DNA of 48,586 nucleotides, from positions 1 through 48,586 of the forward strand of contig NZ_LZJR01000146.1 in the NCBI RefSeq assembly GCF_001667925.1. Reading direction: 5' to 3'. This DNA is from Mycobacterium sp. E2479 (GTDB taxonomy: Bacteria > Actinomycetota > Actinomycetes > Mycobacteriales > Mycobacteriaceae). This document shows positions 37,738-46,540 of this stretch, piece after piece. Under the pieces are notes generated by a model, which was given only the letters and a program-made list of their open reading frames with translations, was not told where the DNA came from and ran no database searches. The stretch's first letter is position 1, and the number at the start of each line of letters is the position of its first letter. The position numbers and the translations under genes are program-made.

Positions 37738-38505
37738 ATGGATGGGCAAGAGTCGATCATCGTATGCATCGGCAAACGCTCCAAAAAGATGTTCGGGTAT
37801 GCGTCATTCATCGAATGGCACCGCACCTCCTTCTACATTAAGTCGCAATACCTTCCCCTGCAGACGATGAAGGTCAGCATCCACGGAACTGATCCCAGAC
37901 CGCAGCATCTCGGAAAGCAGCACTTTCGGCTCGACGTTGAACGCGATCATCTTGTTCAAGCGGCCTTAGATGCAGGCGGCGGTTGGGGCGCGGACCCAGG
38001 GCAGTATCTGCCCCTCGACTTCGTCGGCAGAGAGATCGACGAGCACACCCTCCATATAGTTCGGTTCTCCGCAGATTGGACAATGTTCGTCAAGGGCGTT
38101 CCATCGGCTCCAATCCCGCAGCTGCAGCCAGGAGTTACTTTGCACGCGGTAGGGCCTGCGCCACCACCAGGGCAAGTAACCCATGTCGACCTGTACCTCA
38201 GCACCGGTGAACCGTACTGGCCCGACGAGCAACTGGCGCGAGCGCGCAACGCTGGTTTCGGGCCGATTGTCAACAGCGCTGGCATGAAGTTGACAGCTGT
38301 TGTCGCCAAGCGATCAACGCAGTTTGAACAAGACCCTCTCGGAGACCTAGTAGGCGATGCGCCGTTTGAAGACTGCGTTCGTGGGATCGCCGCGAAGGTC
38401 GATGACACGGGCTTGCTATGGATGTGCGAGAAAATGATGCCCCGCACCCGGCTTGGTTCCGCTAGGCCGGTGCGAGGGCGACGCGACAAGAGCCACCAAG
38501 GCTAG
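37738..38505 (+). CDS. hypothetical protein, 255 aa
   Basis: ATG 37738 (MDGQESIIVCIGKRSKKMFG); GTG 37729 and TTG 37720 are in-frame alternatives. No signal peptide, membrane helix or known motif is seen. The first ~100 residues look like a mixed alpha/beta domain (SFYIKSQYLPLQTMKVSIHG); the middle is Pro-rich (LHAVGPAPPPGQVTHVDLYL). The C-terminus is basic. It stands between decayed genes and the kinase-2 operon and is convergent with the latter. Unknown function. Confidence 0.6.
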   Translation: MDGQESIIVCIGKRSKKMFGYASFIEWHRTSFYIKSQYLPLQTMKVSIHGTDPRPQHLGKQHFRLDVERDHLVQAALDAGGGWGADPGQYLPLDFVGREIDEHTLHIVRFSADWTMFVKGVPSAPIPQLQPGVTLHAVGPAPPPGQVTHVDLYLSTGEPYWPDEQLARARNAGFGPIVNSAGMKLTAVVAKRSTQFEQDPLGDLVGDAPFEDCVRGIAAKVDDTGLLWMCEKMMPRTRLGSARPVRGRRDKSHQG

Positions 38506-38644
38506 TTGCCTTAGCCACGGCCTGAAGCCTGGTTCAGCCCGAACGTTCAGGGTGGTGCGACCTTTCTGCCCCGCAGCTGGTATGTACTTGACTCATCAAC
38601 TCCGAGTCGGTAAGCGCCCGGCCATATTAGCTGGCTGGACTGGC

Positions 38645-39490
38645 TCAGTAGCAGTGCGGAATGAGTCCGTTCCATCGGTAGGAAGGTATGCCGTTGTATT
38701 TTTCTGAGATGGGTGCGCCTTCGTAGCCCGTCGCGAACTGGGGCGGCGTGGATGTCGGGTAAGCGACGATGAGTTGCGTGTAGTAGCCAATATCGGCTGG
38801 GCATCCAGAGTCGGCGGGCGGGGATGCAGGCCCTGAGAAATGGACTTCGACGCGGTTTCTGGTTAACTCGCCCTCGGCGCAGCTCGGTGTGCAGCCCTTG
38901 ACAGCTTCGAAGCCCGCTCCGTCTGCCGCGTCGGGACCCCACGAACTCCAGGTCAAATTCTCGAACCAGTGACCTTTGCAGAGAAGCCCTGCTGTGGAGG
39001 GTTTCTCAGCAACCGACGCACTGTCGTAGCAGGCGGGAAGCGCAGTGTGGGACACGGGAGCTGACTCTGGCGGAGTTGTTGCCGTGCGAGCCGAAGGCGG
39101 TGCCGCAATCGAGGTTGTGGGAGACAGCTGAGTTGTCGCGATTCCTGGTGGTGCGGTTCTGTTGTCAGCGGGGGGTGGCGTTGCGTGATCCTTTTTGAAC
39201 ATCACCACTCCCACCACGACCGTAATCGCCGCCACGGCAGCACCTACCGAAATAAGCGCCGCAGCGTGCCCGGTGACAACGCTCCAAGAGTGACGCTCGG
39301 GCTGGGCATCATCATTCTCATGATCATCGGTGTCGTCTTCGTCAGACCACGCCTTGCCTAGTGGTTCGGCCCGACCGGCCACATTCCGCGAGCGGGTAGA
39401 GAAATCGTCACCTATGACCCCGGTCGCGTCGTTGGACGCGCTAGCTTCAGTGGCGTCGTGGGCCGCAGTCTCGGGTTCCTCGGCGCTCAT
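38645..39490 (-). CDS. single-pass membrane protein with Cys-rich outer domain
   Basis: 281 aa. An acidic cytoplasmic N-terminus (~65 residues, DEDDTDDHENDD) precedes one membrane helix near residues 72-97 (HAAALISVGAAVAAITVVVG), a Thr/Pro-rich linker, and an outer domain with six Cys containing NLTWSSWGPDAADGAGF, CTPSC and GYYTQLIVAYP. This WSSWG-type domain recurs in secreted actinobacterial proteins of unknown function. It starts 68 bp after the kinase-2 stop on the same strand, so it is probably in its operon. It has the topology of a receptor kinase with the kinase domain replaced by an acidic tail. Confidence 0.8.
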   Translation of the reverse strand: MSAEEPETAAHDATEASASNDATGVIGDDFSTRSRNVAGRAEPLGKAWSDEDDTDDHENDDAQPERHSWSVVTGHAAALISVGAAVAAITVVVGVVMFKKDHATPPPADNRTAPPGIATTQLSPTTSIAAPPSARTATTPPESAPVSHTALPACYDSASVAEKPSTAGLLCKGHWFENLTWSSWGPDAADGAGFEAVKGCTPSCAEGELTRNRVEVHFSGPASPPADSGCPADIGYYTQLIVAYPTSTPPQFATGYEGAPISEKYNGIPSYRWNGLIPHCY

Positions 39491-39558
39491 GGATCACAGA
39501 GTTTATGCCGCCCGGGCGGGTAGGCCCGGATATGGTCGCGTCGTTTCCCTTGACGGGA

Positions 39559-41055
39559 TCAGCTCCCGGGTTCGATTCCCTGGCCGATCGCGATGAACCC
39601 GTCGGCGCCGATGTCGATCGGCCGCTGCTGGCCGGTGACCTTCTTACCGACGACATCCTTCATGTTCGTCGCAGTCTGGGTAGCCGTGGCCGTGTCGGCA
39701 AACACCGCGATCGTGTCGATAATGGTGCGCTTGCCGTCGGGGTTCTTGAAGACCTGTCCCACGCCCGTGATGCCGCTGGGGTTCTGACTCGGCGGCCCAT
39801 CAACAACAGCGTCGGGACCGACATCACTAGGTTGGATCAATAGTGACGTGAAGTCAGTTGCACCCGATGGTCTTGCGCTCTCGGAAGTAGTCGCGGTGGC
39901 CGTCGACAGTGTGGGGGTCGATGGTATCGAGGGTGACGACGATATCGAGGATGATTCAGAGGGTCGTTGTTTGACGAGGCCGGGAATGCCGATGGCCAAC
40001 GCGATCACGGCGACCAGTGCGACGGCGCCAACGACGAGTGCGATTGTGGTGCGTCGACTGATCGCGTTGCCCCGTGTCGGTATGGGTGGATTGGGTGGCG
40101 TAGCTCGCTCTTCGAAGGTCACAGACCGGGCCTCGGCGGTTGTCGGTTGCGCGGTGACACGAGTGCCTACCGGCTCCGTCGGCGGCAAGCATGCCCGTTC
40201 CGTCGCCGGAAAAGTCGGGGGGCTCGGTGTCGGTCGGCGGACGGGCTCGGTCATCGCGTCACTGGCGGCGTTGGCTAGCTCGATGGTGGTGGCATAGCGC
40301 TGGTTTGGTTCTTTGGCCATGCCGGTCGCAATGACCTCATCGACCAGTGGAGACACATCCGGTCGGGTGACCGAAGGTCGAGGCGGCGGGGTGTTGAGGT
40401 GCGCAAACATGAGCTGAGCGGTACTACCGGCAAAGGGTGGCTCTCCGGTCAGAGCTTCATAAAGCACACAGGCCAATGAGTAAATATCAGCCCGGGCATC
40501 CTCTTCGATTTGGCTGTCGAGCCGCTCGGGCGCGATGTACTGAAGGGTCCCGATCATGTGTCCTGATTTGGTCATTCGTGTTTCGTCAGCGGCGCGGGCG
40601 ATCCCGAAATCAATCAGGTAGGCGAAGTCATCATCGTCGAGCAGGATGTTGGATGGTTTTATATCGCGATGGATCAGACCCACCTTGTGGGCGGCATGCA
40701 AGGCTTTGGCGACCTGGTCGATGATGCGCACGGCACGTGCCGGTTCTAGCGGCCCCTCGGTCAGAAGGGCGCCCAGGTCGCGGCCGTCGATCAACCGCAT
40801 ATCCACGTAGAGGCGGCCACCGATTTCGCCGTAGTGGTGGATGGGAATGACATGTGGGCTGTTGAGCTGGGCGGCGGCTTCGGCTTCGCGTCGGAAGCGA
40901 TGCACGAACTCATTGTCGTCAGCCAGATACGGTGGCAACACCTTGATGGCCACGGTGCGCTTGGTCTCCGTGTCATATGCACGCCACACCTCACCCATGC
41001 CCCCGCGACCCAGCATCTCGATCAGGCGGTAACGCCCGAACGGCGTGCCCTCCAC
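39559..41055 (-). CDS. transmembrane Ser/Thr protein kinase, PknE/PknH-like (kinase 2), outer domain apparently shortened
   Basis: 498 aa from GTG 41055, with GGAGGAG 5 nt upstream. Gly loop LGRGGMGEVW, VAIK Lys38, HRDIKPSN Asp131, DFG Asp149, YIAPERL; closest in style to PknH/PknE. The membrane helix is TTIALVVGAVALVAVIALAI. The outer part, LLIQPSDVGPDAVV followed by GVGQVFKNPDGKRTIID and QQRPIDIGADGFIAIG, matches a widespread mycobacterial sensor domain. As I know it, that domain normally runs on another ~40-50 residues (a SPDGSKAVTVLLF-like strand). Here it stops after GQGIEPGS, so a C-terminal truncation is likely. The kinase domain is complete. Followed by the membrane protein gene at 39490. 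Confidence 0.92.
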   Translation of the reverse strand: MEGTPFGRYRLIEMLGRGGMGEVWRAYDTETKRTVAIKVLPPYLADDNEFVHRFRREAEAAAQLNSPHVIPIHHYGEIGGRLYVDMRLIDGRDLGALLTEGPLEPARAVRIIDQVAKALHAAHKVGLIHRDIKPSNILLDDDDFAYLIDFGIARAADETRMTKSGHMIGTLQYIAPERLDSQIEEDARADIYSLACVLYEALTGEPPFAGSTAQLMFAHLNTPPPRPSVTRPDVSPLVDEVIATGMAKEPNQRYATTIELANAASDAMTEPVRRPTPSPPTFPATERACLPPTEPVGTRVTAQPTTAEARSVTFEERATPPNPPIPTRGNAISRRTTIALVVGAVALVAVIALAIGIPGLVKQRPSESSSISSSPSIPSTPTLSTATATTSESARPSGATDFTSLLIQPSDVGPDAVVDGPPSQNPSGITGVGQVFKNPDGKRTIIDTIAVFADTATATQTATNMKDVVGKKVTGQQRPIDIGADGFIAIGQGIEPGS

Positions 41056-41211
41056 TGTGCTCCTCCATGGCATATCAGTCAGCGACACAATAGGACCTTG
41101 CGACAGCCCAGGGGCAGGAAGTGGATGCATTCACAGCGACTGTCGAGAGCTACCAGCCACGGGGCTGCTCGTTCGACTATGAGCTGTCGGCACGAAGCTG
41201 TGACCCACGAA

Positions 41212-41556
41212 TCAACTGATCACGTCGGTCAGGTGCACCCGATTACCGTTCGGGTCCGCAGTCCGGACCCGCCTCACACCGGGGATTTCGTATGGAACGC
41301 CGAGGCGGGTGAGTTCCGCTGCGACTGAGGCGACATCGGTTACGTGGAATCCGAGCTGCACCTTCGCGATTGGTTTGTCCCCCGCAGGAAAGAGTTGAAG
41401 GACGGTACCGGTCTCGCCGACATGACCGTCGACTGTGTGTGGTCGACCCGGTTGGTCGTCGTTGAACAGGGTGATGCCTATGGCGCGATAGAAAGCTGCG
41501 GATTCGTCGACATCGGCTACATAGAGGGTGAGTTCCAGCAGCGAGTGGGTTGCCAT
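41212..41556 (-). CDS. VOC (glyoxalase/bleomycin-resistance) family protein
   Basis: 114 aa from ATG 41556 (MATHSLLELTLYVADVDESA). One VOC half-unit pair: VADVDESAAFYRAIGI, then GTVLQLFPAG, VQLGFHVTDVASVAAELTRL and TADPNGNRVHLTDV. Such dimeric metal-dependent proteins act as lyases, dioxygenases or antibiotic-binding proteins; the substrate cannot be told from sequence. It sits between kinase 2 and the DUF6308-like gene, all on the reverse strand. Confidence 0.8.
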   Translation of the reverse strand: MATHSLLELTLYVADVDESAAFYRAIGITLFNDDQPGRPHTVDGHVGETGTVLQLFPAGDKPIAKVQLGFHVTDVASVAAELTRLGVPYEIPGVRRVRTADPNGNRVHLTDVIS

Positions 41557-41661
41557 AGCGTGAGTCTGGCAGGACCGTCTGACAATTCGTCCTTCCGAGA
41601 CATATCGGTCGTCGCGTCGAAGCACGTGAGCCGCCGTGGACCATCGGCCTGGGCGGGCTTT

Positions 41662-42300
41662 CTAGCGCCAGGTGAGAATATCCAGAAGTCGAAGGTCCGT
41701 TAGCGAGGTGAGTCTGGCGCCGGATTCGACAGCATCGTCTAGTGCGACCCGGAGCACTTCCAACGCACCAGATTCTGTGTTGGCGATCAGATCGTCACGG
41801 ATCGCCGCCCAGTTCGCCCGCCGATACCCCCGCTGCGGATACCGGCGTGCAGCTTGGGCGGCGGCGTCGCGGTAGATGGAAGTGATTCGCTTGTCGAGGA
41901 TGGGGTATGCGGCAGGCCGCTTAACGTGAAGTACCTTGCTGATCTTCGCTATTCCGATCCCACGCGGAGCCCCGTCGCTGAAATGGTTGTAAAAGGTAAC
42001 CAGCTGGTCATAGGGCCCATCTATTACGGAGGGGTCGGCCTGTCGCAGATCGTCGGCCTCTGTCGAGGGCCACGGCGCATCTTTGGCGCGGTCTAGAAAC
42101 CAATTTGTCTCGGCCTCGGAGATTCGCGACGAGACGGCCCGTGTGCGGGTGACGTCGTCACGGTTGAGGGTGTTGGGATCTCCACGACCAGGCAGGTCGT
42201 AACGAAGAAGGGTCCGCGACGGGTAGCGGCGCAGCTTGTCGATGCACTCATCAATGGATAGCACTCGCCCAGCGATCGTAATGCCCCGTTTGTTGGTCAC
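41662..42300 (-). CDS. DUF6308-like protein
   Basis: 212 aa from GTG 42300. The sequence SSRISEAETNWFLDRAKDAP, then VTFYNHFSDGAPRGIGIAKI and LHVKRPAAYPILDKRITSIY matches the actinobacterial DUF6308 pattern as I recall it (moderate certainty). The helical KISKVLHVKRP-PILD segment resembles helix-hairpin-helix parts of DNA glycosylases. No signal peptide. Function unknown; often found in variable regions. Confidence 0.7.
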   Translation of the reverse strand: MTNKRGITIAGRVLSIDECIDKLRRYPSRTLLRYDLPGRGDPNTLNRDDVTRTRAVSSRISEAETNWFLDRAKDAPWPSTEADDLRQADPSVIDGPYDQLVTFYNHFSDGAPRGIGIAKISKVLHVKRPAAYPILDKRITSIYRDAAAQAARRYPQRGYRRANWAAIRDDLIANTESGALEVLRVALDDAVESGARLTSLTDLRLLDILTWR

Positions 42301-42333
42301 CCAGCGACAGTAACGGGGCCGACCGACAAGCTG

Positions 42334-42687
42334 TTGCGCTTTGCCCGCAAAGGTCTTCTGCGTTTCCTAGAGAATGGTGCTTACGTGCCCGGGCCCGCCG
42401 CGTCGGCCGCACTGTCGGTACCAACGTCTACCGTGCCCAACGTGGAATCCGATGACGTTGTAGATCCTGGCGATGCGGCAATCCAAGCCTTGGCGGCGCT
42501 TACTGCGGAGCGCACATGTGACGAAGAGAAGCGGGACATGCTAATGGATTTCATTCTGACTGCCCCGCCGCTAGTGGAGTGGCCCCCGGACTGGCGGGAA
42601 ATTCTTATGGATGCTTGCCGGTTCATAATCAACCTTGCCGAAGATCTGAGGCTAAAGGGCAAGATCAATGATGGCGGTGATGAATAG
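42334..42687 (+). CDS. hypothetical small protein with a decayed paralogue at 47.4 kb
   Basis: Up to 117 aa from TTG 42334; GTG 42385 and GTG 42433 are shorter alternatives. The core PNVESDDVVDPGDAAIQALA, then LMDFILTAPPLVEWPPDW and DACRFIINLAEDL is acidic and helical. The same blocks reappear, broken by frameshifts, at 47440-47680. This supports it as a real protein family. It is divergent from the DUF6308-like gene (33 bp apart) and convergent with kinase 3. Confidence 0.55.
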   Translation: MRFARKGLLRFLENGAYVPGPAASAALSVPTSTVPNVESDDVVDPGDAAIQALAALTAERTCDEEKRDMLMDFILTAPPLVEWPPDWREILMDACRFIINLAEDLRLKGKINDGGDE

Positions 42688-42864
42688 CGCCGCCAGACTT
42701 TACCTTGTCGAGCATTGCATCGCCGACGGGCGCTGCGTAAGCGGAACCCTTGCCGAGTTGAACCCCTGCCGAGTTGACCGGGACTGCCGCCTGAATGAAT
42801 CGACCTACGCAGGGGTCGGCGTGATGCCGACCCAGTTACTGGGAGCGCCTCGGCAGCGCCGAAA

Positions 42865-44703
42865 TTATTCAGCTCCCGCGAACCACGCCGTACTTACTTT
42901 GTAGATCTTCGCCACGGAGAAGAGCGGTCCGGCTTCGACTGTCCATATCGCTGAAGACCGGTTGATGGGGTTGGTCGAGTCTCGCCCCATGAGCACCACG
43001 AAACCGCTTTGGCCCGAACCGCAATCGTATTCAGGAATATCGCCATCGGGTCGTACATCACGCATGCCGACCAGCAGGCGGCACCTAGCACCGTCGTCCA
43101 GCTCAAGGGCATAGGGCCAAGGATCGACACCATGCTGCACCGGAGGCAAGGGAAGTGTGCTGAGTGGGAATCGGCGCAGCTCTTTATCCCACGGATTGTT
43201 AAGGCAGAGCATCGATGTCGGGGGCGCAGACCAACAAAGATCCGCGCTGGCGGAGTTGGGGTAGCAGTAGTAGACGTTGGCGGTAACCGCAGCCTGCGCG
43301 GCCTTCTCGCAACCCAAGGGTGTGTCGGCGTTCGAGTTGGACACTTCGTGGAACCCGTTGGCGGGTCGACCGTTGACGACTGCGATCGTCGTTCGAACAT
43401 CGGTCTCGGCGGGTCTCGTCGGCGCCGGTGGCGGCGGCGCAGCTGTGGGCGACGGGGTCGGCGGTTGGGGCGCGAAAGTCGTGGTTCCGGAGGAGGAGCC
43501 GCCGCGACCCGATGTCGACATCGAGGAATACACGACCCCAGCAAGGACCAGGAGCACGACGACGACCCCCGAAACCAGTACGACGGTTAGCCAGCCGCCC
43601 CGTTTCCGCCGGAACACGCCATGTACATGCTGTTCCTCCTTCGTGTCGCCTGAGATCGCCTTCGCCGCAACCGAGCTTCGATTATTCGCGCCAACCAGGG
43701 GCGGGGTGGACGCCGGTGGATCCTTTGTCCCGGTATTTCGGTTTGGAGAACTGACTGGGTTCTTCGGCCCGGCCACCGGCGCCGCAGAGGTGAGCGGCTT
43801 TTCAGTGCCAACCGCCGTCTGTGTTGCAGCCTGATGATGGCTGGTGTCGCCGCTGCGGGCTCGGATCCTTGCCAAGGTGAGGGCGTGCGCGAAGTCTCTA
43901 CAGTGCTGAAAACGGTCGTCGGGGTTTTTGGCTAATGCGATTGCCAACACGGGTTCGAGGGCGGCCAGTTCGGGCCGTTTATCAGCAATCGATGGCGGTG
44001 TCGCTTTCAGGTGGTGGCTGATGACTACTGCGGGATTTGAATGAGGGAATAGCTGGGCACCAGTGAGCAGATGGTAGGTCGTGGCAGCCAAGGCGTACTG
44101 GTCGGCGTGGCCATCAAGGTCCTGGCCCATCAATTGTTCGGGGGCAGCGTAAGCGACTGTTCCGACCGTGAAGTTAGTTGCGGTCAGCCCGCTGATATCA
44201 TCACGGCTACGGGCAATCCCGAAGTCTGTCAGGAGGATTCGCTGCTCGCCATCGTCTTCGAGGTGGGTCATCATGATGTTGGCTGGCTTGACATCTCGGT
44301 GGAGCAAATTTCGCTTGTGCGCGTAATCCAGGGCGTTGGCAACAGCGGTCACGATTCGATTGACTTGCTCAAAAGGCATTCCAGCCGGATACCGGCTGGA
44401 AAGGAAATGGCTCGCATCGACACCGTCGACGTAATCCATTGAGATCCAGAGCTGTCCAGCTTCTTCCCCCCGATCATGCACGCCGACGATATGGGCGTGA
44501 TAGAGCGTCGACGCCAGCTCTGCTTCACGGTTGAAACGGGCACGGTAGTCGGGATCGGCTGATACGTCGGTCGGAAGCACCTTTAGGGCGTCACGTCGCG
44601 GTAGCCGAGGGTGCTCAACAAGGTACACCTCGCCCATGCCCCCAGACCCCAGTAGATGAATGATGGTGTACCCGGCAAATATTTGACCGGCTGTTAACGG
44701 CAT
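42865..44703 (-). CDS. transmembrane Ser/Thr protein kinase, PknF-like (kinase 3)
   Basis: 612 aa. Kinase domain: Gly loop LGSGGMGEVYLVEHPRLPRR (PknF/PknI-type), Lys41 in DALKVLP, HRDVKPAN Asp137, DFG Asp160, YAAPEQL. A long polar linker (~290-400) leads to a membrane helix (LTVVLVSGVVVVLLVLAGVV), a Pro/Thr stalk, and a ~170-residue outer domain with six Cys (LGCEKAA, YYCYP, DLCW, MLCLN, RCRLL, YDCGSG). ATG 44703 (MPLTAGQIFAGY) begins 16 nt after the kinase-4 stop, so the two are one operon. All catalytic residues are present. Confidence 0.93.
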   Translation of the reverse strand: MPLTAGQIFAGYTIIHLLGSGGMGEVYLVEHPRLPRRDALKVLPTDVSADPDYRARFNREAELASTLYHAHIVGVHDRGEEAGQLWISMDYVDGVDASHFLSSRYPAGMPFEQVNRIVTAVANALDYAHKRNLLHRDVKPANIMMTHLEDDGEQRILLTDFGIARSRDDISGLTATNFTVGTVAYAAPEQLMGQDLDGHADQYALAATTYHLLTGAQLFPHSNPAVVISHHLKATPPSIADKRPELAALEPVLAIALAKNPDDRFQHCRDFAHALTLARIRARSGDTSHHQAATQTAVGTEKPLTSAAPVAGPKNPVSSPNRNTGTKDPPASTPPLVGANNRSSVAAKAISGDTKEEQHVHGVFRRKRGGWLTVVLVSGVVVVLLVLAGVVYSSMSTSGRGGSSSGTTTFAPQPPTPSPTAAPPPPAPTRPAETDVRTTIAVVNGRPANGFHEVSNSNADTPLGCEKAAQAAVTANVYYCYPNSASADLCWSAPPTSMLCLNNPWDKELRRFPLSTLPLPPVQHGVDPWPYALELDDGARCRLLVGMRDVRPDGDIPEYDCGSGQSGFVVLMGRDSTNPINRSSAIWTVEAGPLFSVAKIYKVSTAWFAGAE

Positions 44704-44719
44704 GGATGCAACCTCGGGA

Positions 44720-46213
44720 TCACCGTGCCGCGTACTCGACCATTGGCTCCGATTGGACCGGACCACCTGGGAACGAGATCCTCACGTAGGTGGGGCGGAC
44801 TTGGCGGAGACTGCCGTCGGCGGGGTTCGACACATCGAATCCGTCTGATGAACGCACCGCATTAGTGAGTTCGATGCTGGCGCCGTCGCTCAGCCTAAGA
44901 GCGCGGTAGTAATAATTCGCGGGCCCGATTTGACAGATCACCACCAAAGATTGGGTAGTGCGCGCCATCAAAGTAAGTGTGTTCCCGGGGTCACATCGAG
45001 CGGCTGGATAACCCACAAACCCCTGGGCATCGGTGTCTGGCAAGGTGATTGGAGGCTTCGACGTCGTCGTGAAGGACGGTCGGATGGTCGAAGACTCCGT
45101 TGTTTCGCTAGTACTCGGTGCCGTCAACGACGTTGCCTCCGAAGCGCTCGGCGGCGACCCTTGGTTGTTTCGCACGATCAATAATGCCGCTATCAGTGCG
45201 GCAGCCACGAACGCGGCCACCGCTCCGACGAGCAGTACCACTCGCGCACGCCCGAGCTTGCGTTCTAGTGGCGGAGGGGCGTGGAGGTGGTCGGCATATG
45301 GGGTGTATCCCGACCCCTCTGGGTTGGGCCATTGGGCCGAGAACTCACGGGTGCCCACCGGACGTCGAGGGACAGAAGCGTAGGCGGTTGGTGCTTGGTA
45401 ACACGCTGCCGCATCGCCTGCCGCCCTGGCGAGTTGGCCTGCTGAGGCAAAACGATCCGCTGGCCGCTTTGCCATACCGCGAGCAATGACGTCGTCAAAG
45501 GCGGCCGGGACATTCGGGTTGAGGTTCGAGGGTTTCGGCGGGCTCAGGGTGAGATGTGCGGTGATCTGCTGTTCGGCGCTATCACCGGGATAGGGCTGGG
45601 CGCCGGTGAGACATTCGTGCAGCATGCATGCCAAAGAGTAGATATCGGCTCGCGCATCAGCGATACCATCGGTGAAACGCTCGGGGGCCATGTAGGCCAA
45701 AGTTCCAATGATGGCACCGGTTTTGGTCACTCGTGTCGCCGCGAGGTTGTGGGCAATACCAAAATCGATCAGGTAGGTGAAGTCGCGGCTGGTCATCAAT
45801 GCGTTGGAAGGTTTGACATCTCGGTGAACCAGCCCGGCGGCATGTGCAGCGTCTAGTGCGGCTGCGACCTGCTCGATGACGACAACAGCCCGCTGTGGGT
45901 TCATCGGACCCTCGCGTTTGAGCAAGGTTCCCACATCGGTGCCGTTGATGATCGGCATGACCAGATACAACTTGCCCTCGACTTCACCGGTGTCGTAGAT
46001 GGGCACGATGTGTGGCTCGGTCAGCTGAGCGGCTGTGTGGGCTTCGCGGCGGAAGCGCTCTCGAAACCCAGGTTCAGCGGCCAACTCCGGGGACAACACC
46101 TTCACGGCGACATAGCGGTCAATGACGGTGTCGTGGGCTCGATACACCTTGCCCATGCCACCCTGACCGATCACCTCGATCAGCCGGTAGCGCCCGAACA
46201 TCACCTCATTCAT
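44720..46213 (-). CDS. transmembrane Ser/Thr protein kinase, PknE/PknH-like (kinase 4)
   Basis: 497 aa. Gly loop IGQGGMGKVY, VAVK Lys38, HRDVKPSN Asp132, DFG Asp150, YMAPERF. The linker is ~60 residues, the membrane helix VVLLVGAVAAFVAAALIAALLI, followed by a Ser/Thr-rich stalk and a ~100-residue outer domain (YPAARCDPGNTLTLMAR, LVVICQIGPANYYYRALRL, TYVRISFPGG) with two Cys. It is similar to kinases 1 and 2 in the catalytic half but unrelated outside. ATG 46213 (MNEVMFGRYRL) is chosen by alignment with kinases 1 and 2. First gene of the kinase 4-kinase 3 operon. Confidence 0.92.
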   Translation of the reverse strand: MNEVMFGRYRLIEVIGQGGMGKVYRAHDTVIDRYVAVKVLSPELAAEPGFRERFRREAHTAAQLTEPHIVPIYDTGEVEGKLYLVMPIINGTDVGTLLKREGPMNPQRAVVVIEQVAAALDAAHAAGLVHRDVKPSNALMTSRDFTYLIDFGIAHNLAATRVTKTGAIIGTLAYMAPERFTDGIADARADIYSLACMLHECLTGAQPYPGDSAEQQITAHLTLSPPKPSNLNPNVPAAFDDVIARGMAKRPADRFASAGQLARAAGDAAACYQAPTAYASVPRRPVGTREFSAQWPNPEGSGYTPYADHLHAPPPLERKLGRARVVLLVGAVAAFVAAALIAALLIVRNNQGSPPSASEATSLTAPSTSETTESSTIRPSFTTTSKPPITLPDTDAQGFVGYPAARCDPGNTLTLMARTTQSLVVICQIGPANYYYRALRLSDGASIELTNAVRSSDGFDVSNPADGSLRQVRPTYVRISFPGGPVQSEPMVEYAAR

Positions 46214-46540
46214 AGACGACCGTCCCCATAAATCCCCCAGCAACCGCACCTCCAACCGTGCACGACAGTAACGTCGGACTGCCCCTCGCGTTGTGGTTTC
46301 GTCCGGTTGGGATCGTGGCCGTTGTCTTCAGTCCAGAATGGCCGGGCGGAGGTTGGCTCCCGGGGCCGCGTACCCACTTCCTGACAAATGTGGGTAGTAC
46401 CGTCCGCAGCGGTTGAAGCACTCAACCCAAGGCATCAGTGCTTTGCTTCCTCCTACTGGATTCCGGCGCCCGCACCATCTCGGGCGCGTGCGGCGTGTAA
46501 GAGAAGGCGTAGCCTTCGGACCCCCAAACTTCGGTTGCCG
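46214..46540. other. 327-bp gap between the kinase operon and small exported genes
   Basis: No supported gene on either strand. It probably contains the promoter for the reverse-strand kinase 4-kinase 3 operon. Short open frames in both directions lack codon bias and binding sites. No dyad longer than 6 bp was noticed. Confidence 0.4.

Noticed and set aside
39559..39600. A complete tRNA gene at the kinase-2 3' end
   Set aside because: Only a T-arm-like segment is present; no acceptor, D arm or anticodon arm can be folded. It is reported only as a possible fragment.
42668..42904. 78-codon forward frame after the 42.3-kb gene
   Set aside because: It overlaps the 3' end of kinase 3 on the other strand, has no binding site of note and no family resemblance.
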